Notes: generated by a model from the letters alone, not told the origin. 37,473 nt of DNA from Acidobacterium sp. (GCA_003166955.1 PMUI01000119.1:1-37473); one strand, 5' to 3'; counted from the stretch's first letter, positions 7,341 to 16,874 are shown. Numbers and translations: made by a program.

Positions 7341-8942
7341 ATGACTGTACTCAAAGCTGTGCGCGGCACCCGCGACCTCCTGCCGCCCGAAACCGAACTC
7401 TGGAACCGCGTCGAAGCTACGACCCGCCGCGTCTTCGCCCGCTACAACTTCGGCGAAATTCGCACCCCCATCTTCGAAGACACCTCGCTGTTCGCCCGCG
7501 GCGTCGGCGAGGAAACCGACATCGTCTCCAAAGAGATGTACACATGGGAAGATGGCGAGCGATTCGATCGAGATCTACTGAGAGACAAGTGGCTTCGGGA
7601 AAATATTGCAAGATTTGAAAGCTGGAGCCTCGACAGAACCGCGGCCCCTAAAGCGGATTTCGAGGGCCAGCAAATGGACGGAAGTTGGGAGTTCGTCATC
7701 TTCGCCTCCCAAACCACATCTAGTCAGTTGCTGTCGCTGGCTGACGAGGTTCGTGAGTGGAATGCAGCTTCAGGTAGATTTCGAGGAATCGGCCGCATCG
7801 TTATCCCAACCATTTCCGAGGCGGCAGTAGTAACGACCCCAGAGGGTATCCTCATAGAAAAGGTCTCCGGGGCATTTCATAAATCATCCCAGTCCCTGAC
7901 ACTGCGTCCGGAAAACACTGCCGGCGTCGTTCGCGCCTACATCGAACACAAGCTGGGCGAGTCTGGACTCCTGCAGAAGCTCTTCTACATTGGCCCGCAG
8001 TTCCGCCGCGAACGCCCGCAGAAGGGCCGCTACCGGCAGTTCTGGCAAATCGGCGCGGAAGTCATCGGACCGCCCAGCGCCGGATCCGAATCCCCCCTCC
8101 GCGATGCGGAAGTCCTCGAGATGCTCGCGAGCTTCCTCGACGAACTCAACATCACCGGCTGGACCCTGGTCCTCAACTCTGTCGGCTCCGCAACAGACCG
8201 CCCCAAATACGTCGCCGCCCTCCGCGAAGCGCTAGCGCCCGTTAAGGACCAGATGTCCCCCGACAATCAGCGCCGCGCCGAAACCAATCCTCTCCGCGTC
8301 CTCGACTCCAAGGACCCTGCCGACGAAGCCATCATCGCGACCCTTCCGAAGATCGCCGACTTCCTCGACGACGAATCGAAGGCCCACTTCGCAGCGGTCC
8401 TCGCCGCCCTCGACGCCTGCGGCGTGCAATACGAAATCAATCCCCGCCTCGTCCGCGGACTCGACTACTACACCCGCACCACCTTCGAGTTCACGCACGA
8501 TGGCCTCGGCGCGCAAAACGCCCTCCTCGGCGGCGGCCGCTACGACGGACTCTCCGAAATGCTCGGCGGACCCAAAGCTCCGGGCATCGGATTCGCCATG
8601 GGCCTCGATCGCCTCATCCTGACTTTGCAGTCCGCGGAAGCCGAGCCTGCGCCCGTGCTGGCCGACGCTTTCATCGCGCCCCTCGGCGAAGCTCTCAACG
8701 CGCCGGCGCTCGCACTGGCACGCGATCTTCGACGCCAGGGCATGCGGATCGAGCTGGGCGATGGCGCCTTCCGGATCAGGAAATCCTTCGAAATCGGGAA
8801 CAAGCTGGCCCGCAATATCATCCTCCTGGGCGAAGACGAGCACGCCTCCGGTATCCTGACCGTGAAGAACTTCGCCACCGGCGAGCAGACCAAAATCCCG
8901 CGCGGCGACCTCGCGCAGGCGCTGCGGTCGTCCGGAAACTGA
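7341..8942 (+). CDS. hisS: Histidyl-tRNA synthetase with an internal insertion
   Basis: Class II synthetase that charges tRNA-His. Visible parts: KAVRGTRDLLPPE at the N-terminus, motif 1 around EIRTPIFED, SLTLRPENTAGVVRAY, motif 2 FRRERPQKGRYRQFWQIG, the histidine signature VRGLDYYTRTTFEF, motif 3 GIGFAMGLDRL, and the C-terminal anticodon-binding domain. It has 533 aa against about 420-450 for the family. The excess is one block, about residues 72-183 (7554-7889), between EMYTWED and SLTLRPE. The block has no homology I can name, and its DNA is less GC-rich than the rest. The cysteines often seen in CxxC-QRR and LDCK are replaced (SPDNQRR, LDSK). The frame is intact, so the enzyme may be functional. 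Confidence 0.93.
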   Translation: MTVLKAVRGTRDLLPPETELWNRVEATTRRVFARYNFGEIRTPIFEDTSLFARGVGEETDIVSKEMYTWEDGERFDRDLLRDKWLRENIARFESWSLDRTAAPKADFEGQQMDGSWEFVIFASQTTSSQLLSLADEVREWNAASGRFRGIGRIVIPTISEAAVVTTPEGILIEKVSGAFHKSSQSLTLRPENTAGVVRAYIEHKLGESGLLQKLFYIGPQFRRERPQKGRYRQFWQIGAEVIGPPSAGSESPLRDAEVLEMLASFLDELNITGWTLVLNSVGSATDRPKYVAALREALAPVKDQMSPDNQRRAETNPLRVLDSKDPADEAIIATLPKIADFLDDESKAHFAAVLAALDACGVQYEINPRLVRGLDYYTRTTFEFTHDGLGAQNALLGGGRYDGLSEMLGGPKAPGIGFAMGLDRLILTLQSAEAEPAPVLADAFIAPLGEALNAPALALARDLRRQGMRIELGDGAFRIRKSFEIGNKLARNIILLGEDEHASGILTVKNFATGEQTKIPRGDLAQALRSSGN

Positions 8943-8951
8943 GGAAAACCG

Positions 8952-9389
8952 ATGCTGCAGAGATCATTTGGATTGCTGCTGCTTGTTCTTTCCAATTGCG
9001 CTCTGGCGCAACCCACCCCAGCTGCAGCACCGCACCTGATCGGTGGCGAAATCCCGTCATATCCCCCGATTGCGCGAGCCGCCAGAGTGAGCGGTACGAT
9101 AAAGGTTAGTGTCACGGTTGAATCTGGAAGAGTCACGAAACTGGACGTCCTCGAGGCGAAAGGCGTTTCGGGATCGCAGGTTCTCGAACACGGCTCACCT
9201 CTTCTGACCGATCCCACCTTGTCAAATCTGAGATCGTGGCGGTTCCAATCATCGGTCAACACTTCGTTCGATGTGATCTACACATACGCGATCGATCCCA
9301 CACTTCCCGAGGGCAACCCGAAAATTGAAATCTCTCCACTGCTCAACGTGACCATTACTACCTCGCCCCTCACTCTGGATCTGTATTGA
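8952..9389 (+). CDS. Secreted TonB C-terminal domain protein
   Basis: A 145-aa protein that begins with a signal peptide (MLQRSFGLLLLVLSNCALAQ) and carries a TonB-C-like core, YPPIARAARVSGTIKVSVTVESGRV, followed by SWRFQS. The energy-transducer TonB domain normally contacts TonB-dependent receptors, but this protein lacks the N-terminal membrane anchor and proline linker of true TonB. Such minimal versions are common in Acidobacteria and their role is unknown. GAGGA precedes the ATG by 7 bases; it starts 9 bp after hisS and its stop lies 14 bp before my aspS start, so the three genes probably form one operon. Confidence 0.75.
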   Translation: MLQRSFGLLLLVLSNCALAQPTPAAAPHLIGGEIPSYPPIARAARVSGTIKVSVTVESGRVTKLDVLEAKGVSGSQVLEHGSPLLTDPTLSNLRSWRFQSSVNTSFDVIYTYAIDPTLPEGNPKIEISPLLNVTITTSPLTLDLY

Positions 9390-9403
9390 GAGGAATCTAT
9401 TCT

Positions 9404-11239
9404 TTGCTCGACTTTCTAGGCACACGCCAACGCACCCACACTTGCGGCGAACTGCGCGCCGCCGACGCTGGCAAAACCGTCACGCTGATGGGCTGGGTCA
9501 ATCGACGCCGCGATCACGGCAACCTGATCTTTCTTGACCTGCGCGACCGCTACGGGATCACGCAGATTGTTCTCGACAAGGAGATCTCGCCGGAAGGCCA
9601 TCCTAAAGCCGAGCATGTCCGGCCCGAGTACGTCGTCGCCGCCATCGGCAAGGTGCGCCTTCGCGGAGCCGACGCCATCAACCCCAAAATGGTCACCGGC
9701 GAAATCGAAGTCGCCGCCACCGAGCTCCTCGTCCTCAACGATTCGAAGGTTCCCCCTTTCTCGCCAGCCGAAGATGCAATCCAGAACGAAGAAGTCCGCC
9801 TCAAGTATCGCTATCTCGACCTGCGCCGCCCCGAAATGCAGCACAACATTGAAACCCGCCACAAAGTCGCGCTTGCGGTTCGCGAATACCTTGCCAACCA
9901 GGGTTTCTACGAAATAGAAACGCCCTACCTCACCGGGTCGACGCCTGAGGGAGCGCGCGACTACCTCGTTCCGAGCCGCGTGAATCCCGGCACTTTCTAT
10001 GCGCTGCCGCAGTCGCCGCAACTCTTCAAACAGATCCTGATGATCTCGGGCCTCGACAAGTACTTCCAGATCGCGCGCTGCTTCCGCGACGAGGACCTCC
10101 GCGCCGATCGCCAGCCCGAATTCACGCAAATTGATTTAGAAATGTCCTTCCCCCAGCAGGAAACCGTCTTCAAGGTCGTCGAAGGTTTCCTCAAAGCGGC
10201 CTTCGAAGTCGCCGGTGAGAAAATCGACACCCCCTTTCCCCGAATGACGTACGACGAGGCGATTCGCCTCTACGGCATCGACAAGCCCGACCAGCGTCTG
10301 CCTCCCATGACCGATATTCGCGACGTGTTCAGCGCCGAAGAACTGGGTTCGCTGAAGATCGAGCCCGGTTTGCCCATCGTCGCCATCGTGATTCCCGGCA
10401 AGCAGGGGATGAGCAACACGCAGAAGAAGGTGTTCGGCCAGGAAATCAATGCAGCTGTCGGCCCCGATCTAGCGTGGCTTGATGTGGAGCGGCTCGAAAA
10501 GAGCGCGGAATATTCTGCTCTGGCCGGCCGCATCGACGCCGCCGCTGGCAAAAACTGCGGTCTTGCTCGCGTCGAACCTGAAAACCGCCTCATCGTCCTC
10601 TCGCCGCGAATCGGCACCGAGCCTCCGGCGAAAGATCGACTGTGGCTCTACAAAAAAGCCGGTCAGCTGCGGCTCGATCTGGCGAAGCGTTTTCAGGACG
10701 AGCATCGCGCCTTCGAAAAGAAAGGTAACGCAGACGATTACAAATTCCTCTGGGTGACCGATTTTCCGTTCTTCGAGTGGGACGAGGAAAAGAAAACCTG
10801 GACCTTCGCTCACCACCCCTTTACCTCGCCGCACGAAGACGATCTGATCGCCGGCCGCATGGAATCCGACCCCGAAGCGGTTCGTTCGCTCGCCTACGAC
10901 ATCGTTCTGAACGGACTCGAGCTGGGCTCGGGATCGATTCGTATTCATCGCCAGGATGTCCAGTCGCAAATCTTCCGTGCGCTGGGCATGTCAGACGAAG
11001 AAGCGAAAGCGCGCTTCGGGTTTTTTCTCGAGGCGCTGCAGTACGGCACGCCACCGCACGGCGGTATCGCGCTGGGGCTGGATCGCATCGTCATGATCCT
11101 CACCGGCACCGCGAGCCTGCGCGAAGTGATCGCGTTCCCGAAGACTGCGAAGGCCATCGACCTGATGGTCGATGCGCCGAGCGCGGTTCGCGACGAGCAG
11201 CTGAAAGAGCTGCATATTCGACCCGTAACTCGGAGTTAG
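9404..11239 (+). CDS. aspS: Aspartyl-tRNA synthetase
   Basis: Bacterial-type AspRS of 611 aa. It has the OB-fold anticodon domain (GWVNRRRDHGNLIFLDLRDR), motif 2 (CFRDEDLRADRQPEFTQIDL), the QSPQLFKQ loop, the bacterial GAD insertion in the middle, and motif 3 (GIALGLDRIVMILTG). It charges tRNA-Asp, and in genomes lacking AsnRS also tRNA-Asn; which applies here cannot be seen. There is no ATG near the start. I choose TTG at 9404 because it gives the family-like N-terminus MLDFLGTRQRTH and has GAGAGGA about 10 bases upstream; TTG at 9386 would overlap the previous gene. Confidence 0.93.
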   Translation: MLDFLGTRQRTHTCGELRAADAGKTVTLMGWVNRRRDHGNLIFLDLRDRYGITQIVLDKEISPEGHPKAEHVRPEYVVAAIGKVRLRGADAINPKMVTGEIEVAATELLVLNDSKVPPFSPAEDAIQNEEVRLKYRYLDLRRPEMQHNIETRHKVALAVREYLANQGFYEIETPYLTGSTPEGARDYLVPSRVNPGTFYALPQSPQLFKQILMISGLDKYFQIARCFRDEDLRADRQPEFTQIDLEMSFPQQETVFKVVEGFLKAAFEVAGEKIDTPFPRMTYDEAIRLYGIDKPDQRLPPMTDIRDVFSAEELGSLKIEPGLPIVAIVIPGKQGMSNTQKKVFGQEINAAVGPDLAWLDVERLEKSAEYSALAGRIDAAAGKNCGLARVEPENRLIVLSPRIGTEPPAKDRLWLYKKAGQLRLDLAKRFQDEHRAFEKKGNADDYKFLWVTDFPFFEWDEEKKTWTFAHHPFTSPHEDDLIAGRMESDPEAVRSLAYDIVLNGLELGSGSIRIHRQDVQSQIFRALGMSDEEAKARFGFFLEALQYGTPPHGGIALGLDRIVMILTGTASLREVIAFPKTAKAIDLMVDAPSAVRDEQLKELHIRPVTRS

Positions 11240-11436
11240 CCCGCAGTTAGTCCGCAACAGGTTCGCAGCCGGTTCGCGCCTCGGTCTTTATCTTTCCGCC
11301 TCATTACAGTGAGCGAAGCCCGCCCAGGCGTCATCACGCCCTATTGCTGTCTCCTCCCCGTTTTCCTACAAAAATTCTTATTCCGCCAAAAAGATTCACA
11401 GTAATTGATTAAAAATGTGTTACTTAATAATCTTTC

Positions 11437-11466
11437 TTGACAATCGTATCGATTTCGGTGTAACGT
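11437..11466 (+). promoter_or_regulatory. Probable sigma-70 promoter
   Basis: Perfect -35 box TTGACA (11437-11442) and a weak -10 TAACGT (11461-11466) with 18-bp spacing, 35 bp before the start of the TonB-like gene at 11502. The surrounding stretch is markedly AT-rich for this window. Confidence 0.5.
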
Positions 11467-11501
11467 AAAGACGGTCACTATCGACTCAACGGAGGTTACA
11501 T

Positions 11502-11888
11502 ATGCGCCGAATCCTCGTTGCCAGCCTGCTCTCATCGTTCGCTTTGACCGCAGCTGCAGCTCCCAGCAAGCCCACGAACGACGCTTCAACCCCCGCAACC
11601 CCCATGGTCACGTCCGGAGTTACAGCCGCCCAACTCCGTTACGCGGCCAAAATCGACCTTCCCTACAACGCAGAGCTGGCCACTTTCCCCAACCCAGCGA
11701 AGATGGTTCTGAAACTGAACCTCGACGAAACCGGAAGCCTGTCGCACGTTGAAGTGGTTCAGTCCCTGTCACCAACCCTGGATGCGCGCGTCGTCAAAGC
11801 CGTCCGCCAGTTCCGCTGGCGTCCCGCCGTTCTCGACAACCAGACGATTCCGATTGATGTGAATCTGATCGTCGAAGTCCAGCACTAA
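11502..11888 (+). CDS. Secreted TonB C-terminal domain protein
   Basis: A 128-aa protein with a signal peptide (MRRILVASLLSSFALTAAAA) and a TonB-C-like domain: KMVLKLNLDETGSLSHVEVV, then VVKAVRQFRWRPAVLDNQTI and a final beta strand. Like the protein at 8952-9389 it lacks an anchor and Pro-rich spacer. A strong ribosome site GGAGG lies 6 bases upstream and a TTGACA promoter ahead of it, so it is probably well expressed as a single gene, ended by the hairpins at 11934-12037. Role not known. Confidence 0.75.
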   Translation: MRRILVASLLSSFALTAAAAPSKPTNDASTPATPMVTSGVTAAQLRYAAKIDLPYNAELATFPNPAKMVLKLNLDETGSLSHVEVVQSLSPTLDARVVKAVRQFRWRPAVLDNQTIPIDVNLIVEVQH

Positions 11889-11933
11889 ACTCCACCCACA
11901 AAACGACAAGCTTCCCAGTGAGCTTCACGGCTC

Positions 11934-11966
11934 ACACAGGCGTGGTGTGTCTTCACGCGCCTGTGT
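11934..11966 (+). other. Stem-loop after the TonB-like gene
   Basis: Inverted repeat ACACAGGCG/CGCCTGTGT, 9 bp, loop about 15 nt, followed by TTCA rather than a proper T-run. It stands just before the clear terminator at 11988 and may assist termination or protect the transcript end. Confidence 0.4.
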
Positions 11967-11987
11967 TTCACCTGTCCTGATCAGGAC

Positions 11988-12037
11988 TCCTCCATTCCGG
12001 CGACGGCCAACGCCGCCGGAGTGGAGGATTTTCTTTT
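11988..12037 (+). terminator. Intrinsic terminator
   Basis: A 15-bp stem (TCCTCCATTCCGGCG at 11988-12002 with 12014-12028, one G-T pair) and an 11-nt loop, then TTTTCTTTT. It ends the transcript of the TonB-like gene and argues that the beta-barrel gene has its own promoter. Confidence 0.85.
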
Positions 12038-12161
12038 GCTAACCAAAGCTCGAAAGGCATTGTCGAAGCGAGGAGTCCGGTTGGGGCGCGGCTCGCCTGG
12101 ACGCGCGCTCCAGGTGATACCCTTGAATCTTGCCATCCCTTCGTTTGAGGTTTCGGATCGC

Positions 12162-12824
12162 GTGAAAGCCGTGATGTTTCGTCTTCTGGCCCTGGCTGCG
12201 TTTGGGGCTTGCTTCGTTCCCCAGCCTCGTCTGTGCGCTCAGGTGGTCGCCACGGCTCCGGAAACGGAAATGCCGCAATATGGGGAGCGGTGGGATTTCT
12301 ACGGCGGCGCGCAGTATTCGCACTTCAATCCAAGCCCGGGGCGCGGGGTTCAGGCCATCAACCTGCTCGGCTGGCAAGGCGATGCGACGGCGTGGATGCG
12401 CGACCACTTCGGCATCGAAGGCAGCGCGCGTGGGCTTTACGGGACGCTTGTGGTTCCGGCGAATACCGAGAAGATTCCACTGAATCCGCCGATGACGGAG
12501 CATCTTTTTCTGTTCGGTCCGAACATCCGGGTCATGCGGCGGCCCAACTTTACTTTCGGAATGCATGGGCTGATCGGCGCGGCTTACGGCGTGTTCGGCA
12601 GCGGCTTTCCGGCGGGCACGAAACCACAGGACGTGGGGATTTTCAACGACAAGCTGGCGCTTGGGTTGGGCATCGGGTCGTGGGCCGACTACAACCTGAC
12701 GCCGCGGTTATCGGTGCGGGTGATGACGGACTGGCAGCCGACGCATTACGGATTCACGTGGCAGGACGAATTCGCAGGATCGGCGGGCATCGTCTACAAG
12801 TTCGGATCGCTGCACAACAAATAG
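12162..12824 (+). CDS. Outer-membrane beta-barrel-like protein
   Basis: The frame is open from about 12021, but that region overlaps the terminator. I start at GTG 12162, giving the signal peptide VKAVMFRLLALAAFGACF with GAGG 11 bases upstream; ATG 12174 is the alternative. The mature part of about 195 aa has alternating aromatic strands and turns typical of small 8-stranded barrels (RWDFYGGAQYSHFNPSPGRG, FGIEGSARGLYGTL, LALGLGIGSWADYNLTPRLSVRVMTD), ending in SAGIVYKFGS. Compare OmpA-type membrane domains, found in many Acidobacteria. Function unknown, probably structural or adhesive. Confidence 0.7.
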   Translation: MKAVMFRLLALAAFGACFVPQPRLCAQVVATAPETEMPQYGERWDFYGGAQYSHFNPSPGRGVQAINLLGWQGDATAWMRDHFGIEGSARGLYGTLVVPANTEKIPLNPPMTEHLFLFGPNIRVMRRPNFTFGMHGLIGAAYGVFGSGFPAGTKPQDVGIFNDKLALGLGIGSWADYNLTPRLSVRVMTDWQPTHYGFTWQDEFAGSAGIVYKFGSLHNK

Positions 12825-13186
12825 GGCAGCACGGAAACAGACGCGAAGGTTGGGGCCACCGGTCCGCACGTTTCTCGGCAAGACGTTCGCTGATGGCGAC
12901 TGGAGCGGATTTCACCAAGCCGTAGATCGCGCCGCTCCGAGGTACAACCGCACACTAGTATTGCCCTTCCCGGATGAGAAGGCCGCCGCACAGGATGTAC
13001 TTGCGTGAACCTCTGGCGGCCTTACCTATCGAGGCCGCCACCACCGCAGCAACGCAGAAACAGGACACTACCACCGGCCCAAGGTTGACTTTCCACCAGC
13101 TAATTCCTACAGTAGTCTCCTGATCCAGCACAGCGCTGTCGATGCAAGAGCCACCCTGGGACCAAATTGTCGAAAGGGGTTTGACG
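12825..13186. other. Intergenic region upstream of the TonB-dependent receptor
   Basis: About 360 bp without a convincing gene. It holds one 7-bp inverted repeat GGCGGCC/GGCCGCC (13015-13039, loop 11) and, at the end, AAAGGGG as the ribosome site of the receptor gene. No clear promoter was recognised. Confidence 0.4.
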
Positions 13187-16100
13187 ATGAAATGCACGAT
13201 GCCTGGCGCCAAGTGTCCGGGATCGGTGGATGCCTCAGCCGAAACGAAATCCCACAAAATGCTGCTGGCCGGGATGGTCTGCGTTCTCGCGCTGACGATC
13301 TCTCCGGCCGTGCATGCTCAGGCCACCGGAAGCTTCTCCGGAAATGTCGTCGATAAAAGCGGATCGGCTGTCCCTGGCGCGACCGTCGTCGCTACCTCCG
13401 AGGCCACCGGCCAGTCCCGCGACGTGAAGACCGACACCCCCGGACACTATCTGCTCCCGTTGCTCCCGGTCGCTACCTACACCGTGCGTGTCGATGCGTC
13501 GGGTTTCCAAAGCACCGAGTTCAAGGACCTTCATCTCGATGTGGACCAGGCCCGCGAACTCGACTTCACGCTCGTGCCCGCCACCGTCGTCACCACCGTG
13601 GCCGTCGCCGGTAACGCCGTCGCTGTCGAAACCGCCAGTCCGTCACTCGGCCAGGTCATCACTTCGCAGGAAGTCTCCCAGCTTCCCCTGAATGGCCGCA
13701 ACTTCGTGCAGCTCGCCACGCTCACCGCCGGTGCAACGGCAGAAACGAACCCCGGCAGCTTCTTCACCTCCGGAAGCGACAGCGAGGTGGCGGCGCGCGG
13801 TTCCTACTCGCTCTCGGTCGGTGGCTCCCGCCCTAACGCCACAGACTGGTTACTCGATGGCGTCGATAACAACGAACTCACCGCAGGCGGTATCGGCATT
13901 TTCTCTTCCATCGATGACATTCAGGAATTCAAGGTTTTGACCTACACTTACTCGGCCGAGTATGGTACCCGCGCCGGGCCCACCGTCTTAGTCACCACCA
14001 AAGGTGGAGGCAATGACTTTCACGGATCGCTCTTCGAATTTGTCCGCAACACCGACCTCGACGCGAAGGCCGACTTTGACACCACAACCCCAAAGTTCAA
14101 TCTGAATCAGTTTGGCGGTTCCTTTGGTGGACCTATCCGCCGCAACAAGACCTTCTTCTTCGTGGATGCCGAGCAGAAGGATCAGCGCGAAGGAATTACT
14201 TTCACCGGCCTGGTTCCCTCGCTGGCCATGCGCACCGGTGATTTTTCCGCCGACGCTTTTGGCAGTCCTGTTTCCGGTTTGGTCATTGCGAATCCGAATA
14301 TGGTCGGCGCTGCGAATCCTTATTTTCAGTGCAACTCGTCCGGCAATCCGATTCCGGCCAATCCGGACGGAAGCCAGGCACCGGGAACCAACTGCAACAA
14401 GATTCCCTCCAATCTCATCAACAGCGTCGGTCAGGGCATGATCAATATTTATCCCGCGCCGAACGCCGACAATTCCAGCTCCGGATACAACTACGTCAAC
14501 GAGCCTGTCCGCAAGCTGAACAAAACCGCATTCGATATTCGGCTGGACGAAAACCTCAGCGCGGCAGACAACCTCTTCGGACGATTCAGCTACGATCAGG
14601 CTTTCTCTTTTGTCCCTGGAGGCGCGCCACTGCTTGCCGAAGCCAACGCCTTTGGCAGCAATGAGAACCTCATCAACCATGCGCGTAACATCGGCATCGG
14701 CTGGAGCCACGTATTCTCGCCCAAAACACTCAACCAGGCCACCGTGGGCTACGACCGTATCTTCGACTACATTGACTCGCTGGGTAACTTCGCCTGCGGC
14801 TCGGCCAAACTGGGAATTCCCGGCGCCGATCTGGGATGCTCTCCCACCGGTACTCCCCTTTCCAGTGATACATACAGCCAGGGTTTGGTCTCCACCGACA
14901 TGACCGGCGGCTATTGGTCCCTCGGCGATCGCGGCTACTCTCCGTTCCAGGGCGGAACGGACATCTATTCCTTCAAGGATGTTCTCGACCTGATCCGCGG
15001 AAAGCATGAAATCCGCACCGGCCTCGATCTCCGCGTCAATCAGATGAATGTCGGCACAGAAGAATTTCAGGACGGTTTCTGGCTCGTCGGTACCTTCGGA
15101 AACTTCAGCGGCGCCGGCGTCGCGCCCGGCAATTCCGAGGCGGATCTGCTGATGGGCATGACCGGAGGGGCCATCCACGATCAGACCTACGGTGGCCCCA
15201 TCACCGGCCGGCGCTGGAATATCTACCGGCCCTTCGTCGAGGATAACTGGCGCGCTACCCCGTCGCTCACCTTCGACCTCGGCGTGGCGTGGGATATGAC
15301 CACTCCCATCACCGAAGTCCATAACCGGATGGCGAACTACATCCCCTCGACGGGACAGCTTCTGATCGCGGGCAAGAACGGAGTCAGCGATTCGGCGGGC
15401 ATCAATATGTTCTGGGGCGCAGTGGAGCCTCGCGTCGGCCTCACCTGGAAGGTCCTCGGCAGCGACAAGACCGTCCTTCGCCTCGGCTTTGGCATCTATC
15501 ACGATTCGTCGTGGAACCAGGGCGCGCAGGGCCTGTGGCAAAATCCGCCCAACCTCGGCGAGTCCGATCAATTTCCCACTACGTTTTCCGCGGGCTGCGC
15601 CTTCGCAACTTCATACTGCGCCACCACGCTCGGACAGACACCCGAGTTGAACTTTACCCTTTCCACCGGCTTTACAGCGCTTCCCACACCGCAAAATGCG
15701 GCCACCTACGTCGGGACGTTCAATTACGAGCCCACGAACTTCCAGCCCGGCAGAGTTCACCAATATAACGTGAACGTCGAACGCCAGTTGCCCGGAAACA
15801 TTCTGCTCACCGCCGGCTACGCCGGTTCGACCGGCGGCCATCTGCTGGTGATCGGCAACGACCTCAACACCAGCAGCCCCTCGGCTTGCGGAACCGTATC
15901 CGGATATACGCTCGGCTGCCTCTCGACCGGCGCTCCCTACATCTATCCCTACCCCTACAACCCCTTCAATGCGGTCCTGCTCTTCGGCGATGTGGGCACG
16001 ACGCATTACAACTCACTTCAGATCAAAGCAGAGACCAAAACACCGAAGTACGGTCTTTACGCGCTGGTTGCATACACCTACTCGCACACCTACGACAACG

Positions 16101-16756
16101 GTCTGTCCGACGGCCTGGGCTCGGAGTTGAGCGCCCCTTATTTCCCCCTGCCCAACTGGCAAAATCTCGACTGGTCCCTGGCGCAGATCAATCTCAATCA
16201 AAGCTTCACCGCAAGCTTTCTCTATGATCTGCCTTTCGGCAAGGGCAGGAGGTTCGGGGATAGCTGGAACCCAGCAACCAATGCAGCCCTGGGCAACTGG
16301 CAGTTGACGCTTATTGAACGAATCTCTTCCGGTTTCCCGGTTCCACTGATCGACAGCTTCAACCAGTCGGGCACTGCCTTCAATACCGGCGGCGACAGCT
16401 TCAATTACAACCGGCCCAACCGGGTCTCCGGCTGCAACCCCTATGCCGCCAACCATAGCCAGCACAAGTGGATCAACCCGGCCTGCTTCGTCGCGCCGCC
16501 TCCCGGCGAGCTCGGCAATGCCGCGCGTGTTCCCGTTGTCGGACCGGATTTTGTTAACACTGACTTCTCAGTGATCAAGCAATTTCCCTTGCCCCGGGAG
16601 ATGGGTTTGAACTTCCGCGCCGAGTTCTTCAACCTCTTCAATCATCCTCAGTTTGGTGCACCGATTGCCGACATCAACCAGCCAGGATTCGGCTCGGTCA
16701 ATTCCACAGTGAACAATCCACGCCTGGTGCAACTGGCCCTGAAACTATCTTTCTGA
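13187..16756 (+). CDS. TonB-dependent receptor, Oar-like, with carboxypeptidase-regulatory-like domain
   Basis: A 1,189-aa outer-membrane protein. I start at ATG 13187, with AAAGGGG about 7 bases upstream, not at the earlier ATG 13142, which lacks a ribosome site. A long N-terminus with the signal segment KMLLAGMVCVLALTISPAVHA precedes a CarboxypepD_reg-like domain (GSFSGNVVDKSGSAVPGATV to LDFTLVPA). The plug follows (VSQLPLNGRNFVQLATLTAGA, WLLDGVDNNELT, EYGTRAGPTVLVTTKGG), then the barrel, ending in LKLSF with the C-terminal Phe of outer-membrane barrels. The PLNGRNFVQL-GGGNDFHGSLFEFVRN wording is typical of the large Acidobacterial family. Substrate unknown; polysaccharide fragments or peptides are often suggested. 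Confidence 0.92.
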   Translation: MKCTMPGAKCPGSVDASAETKSHKMLLAGMVCVLALTISPAVHAQATGSFSGNVVDKSGSAVPGATVVATSEATGQSRDVKTDTPGHYLLPLLPVATYTVRVDASGFQSTEFKDLHLDVDQARELDFTLVPATVVTTVAVAGNAVAVETASPSLGQVITSQEVSQLPLNGRNFVQLATLTAGATAETNPGSFFTSGSDSEVAARGSYSLSVGGSRPNATDWLLDGVDNNELTAGGIGIFSSIDDIQEFKVLTYTYSAEYGTRAGPTVLVTTKGGGNDFHGSLFEFVRNTDLDAKADFDTTTPKFNLNQFGGSFGGPIRRNKTFFFVDAEQKDQREGITFTGLVPSLAMRTGDFSADAFGSPVSGLVIANPNMVGAANPYFQCNSSGNPIPANPDGSQAPGTNCNKIPSNLINSVGQGMINIYPAPNADNSSSGYNYVNEPVRKLNKTAFDIRLDENLSAADNLFGRFSYDQAFSFVPGGAPLLAEANAFGSNENLINHARNIGIGWSHVFSPKTLNQATVGYDRIFDYIDSLGNFACGSAKLGIPGADLGCSPTGTPLSSDTYSQGLVSTDMTGGYWSLGDRGYSPFQGGTDIYSFKDVLDLIRGKHEIRTGLDLRVNQMNVGTEEFQDGFWLVGTFGNFSGAGVAPGNSEADLLMGMTGGAIHDQTYGGPITGRRWNIYRPFVEDNWRATPSLTFDLGVAWDMTTPITEVHNRMANYIPSTGQLLIAGKNGVSDSAGINMFWGAVEPRVGLTWKVLGSDKTVLRLGFGIYHDSSWNQGAQGLWQNPPNLGESDQFPTTFSAGCAFATSYCATTLGQTPELNFTLSTGFTALPTPQNAATYVGTFNYEPTNFQPGRVHQYNVNVERQLPGNILLTAGYAGSTGGHLLVIGNDLNTSSPSACGTVSGYTLGCLSTGAPYIYPYPYNPFNAVLLFGDVGTTHYNSLQIKAETKTPKYGLYALVAYTYSHTYDNGLSDGLGSELSAPYFPLPNWQNLDWSLAQINLNQSFTASFLYDLPFGKGRRFGDSWNPATNAALGNWQLTLIERISSGFPVPLIDSFNQSGTAFNTGGDSFNYNRPNRVSGCNPYAANHSQHKWINPACFVAPPPGELGNAARVPVVGPDFVNTDFSVIKQFPLPREMGLNFRAEFFNLFNHPQFGAPIADINQPGFGSVNSTVNNPRLVQLALKLSF

Positions 16757-16874
16757 AGCTCCGGGCGCACTCAAGCCGAAAGAAGCTTGAAGGGGCCACC
16801 GCGCCGGCCCGCGCAGTCAGGGCAGGGACCCTGATGCGGGCGCATCTCGCCCAATCGGGGATTTCCCGTTATGC

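Noticed and set aside
7554-7889. Intein inside hisS
   Set aside because: Only about 110 residues, no Cys/Ser at the first position, no terminal His-Asn, and no splicing or homing motifs.
13142-13186. Earlier ATG start for the TonB-dependent receptor
   Set aside because: It adds 15 residues with no ribosome site; ATG 13187 has AAAGGGG at proper distance and a better signal peptide.
13988-15571. Minus-strand open frame of 527 codons inside the receptor gene
   Set aside because: Antisense to conserved plug and barrel sequence; no ribosome site or motif.
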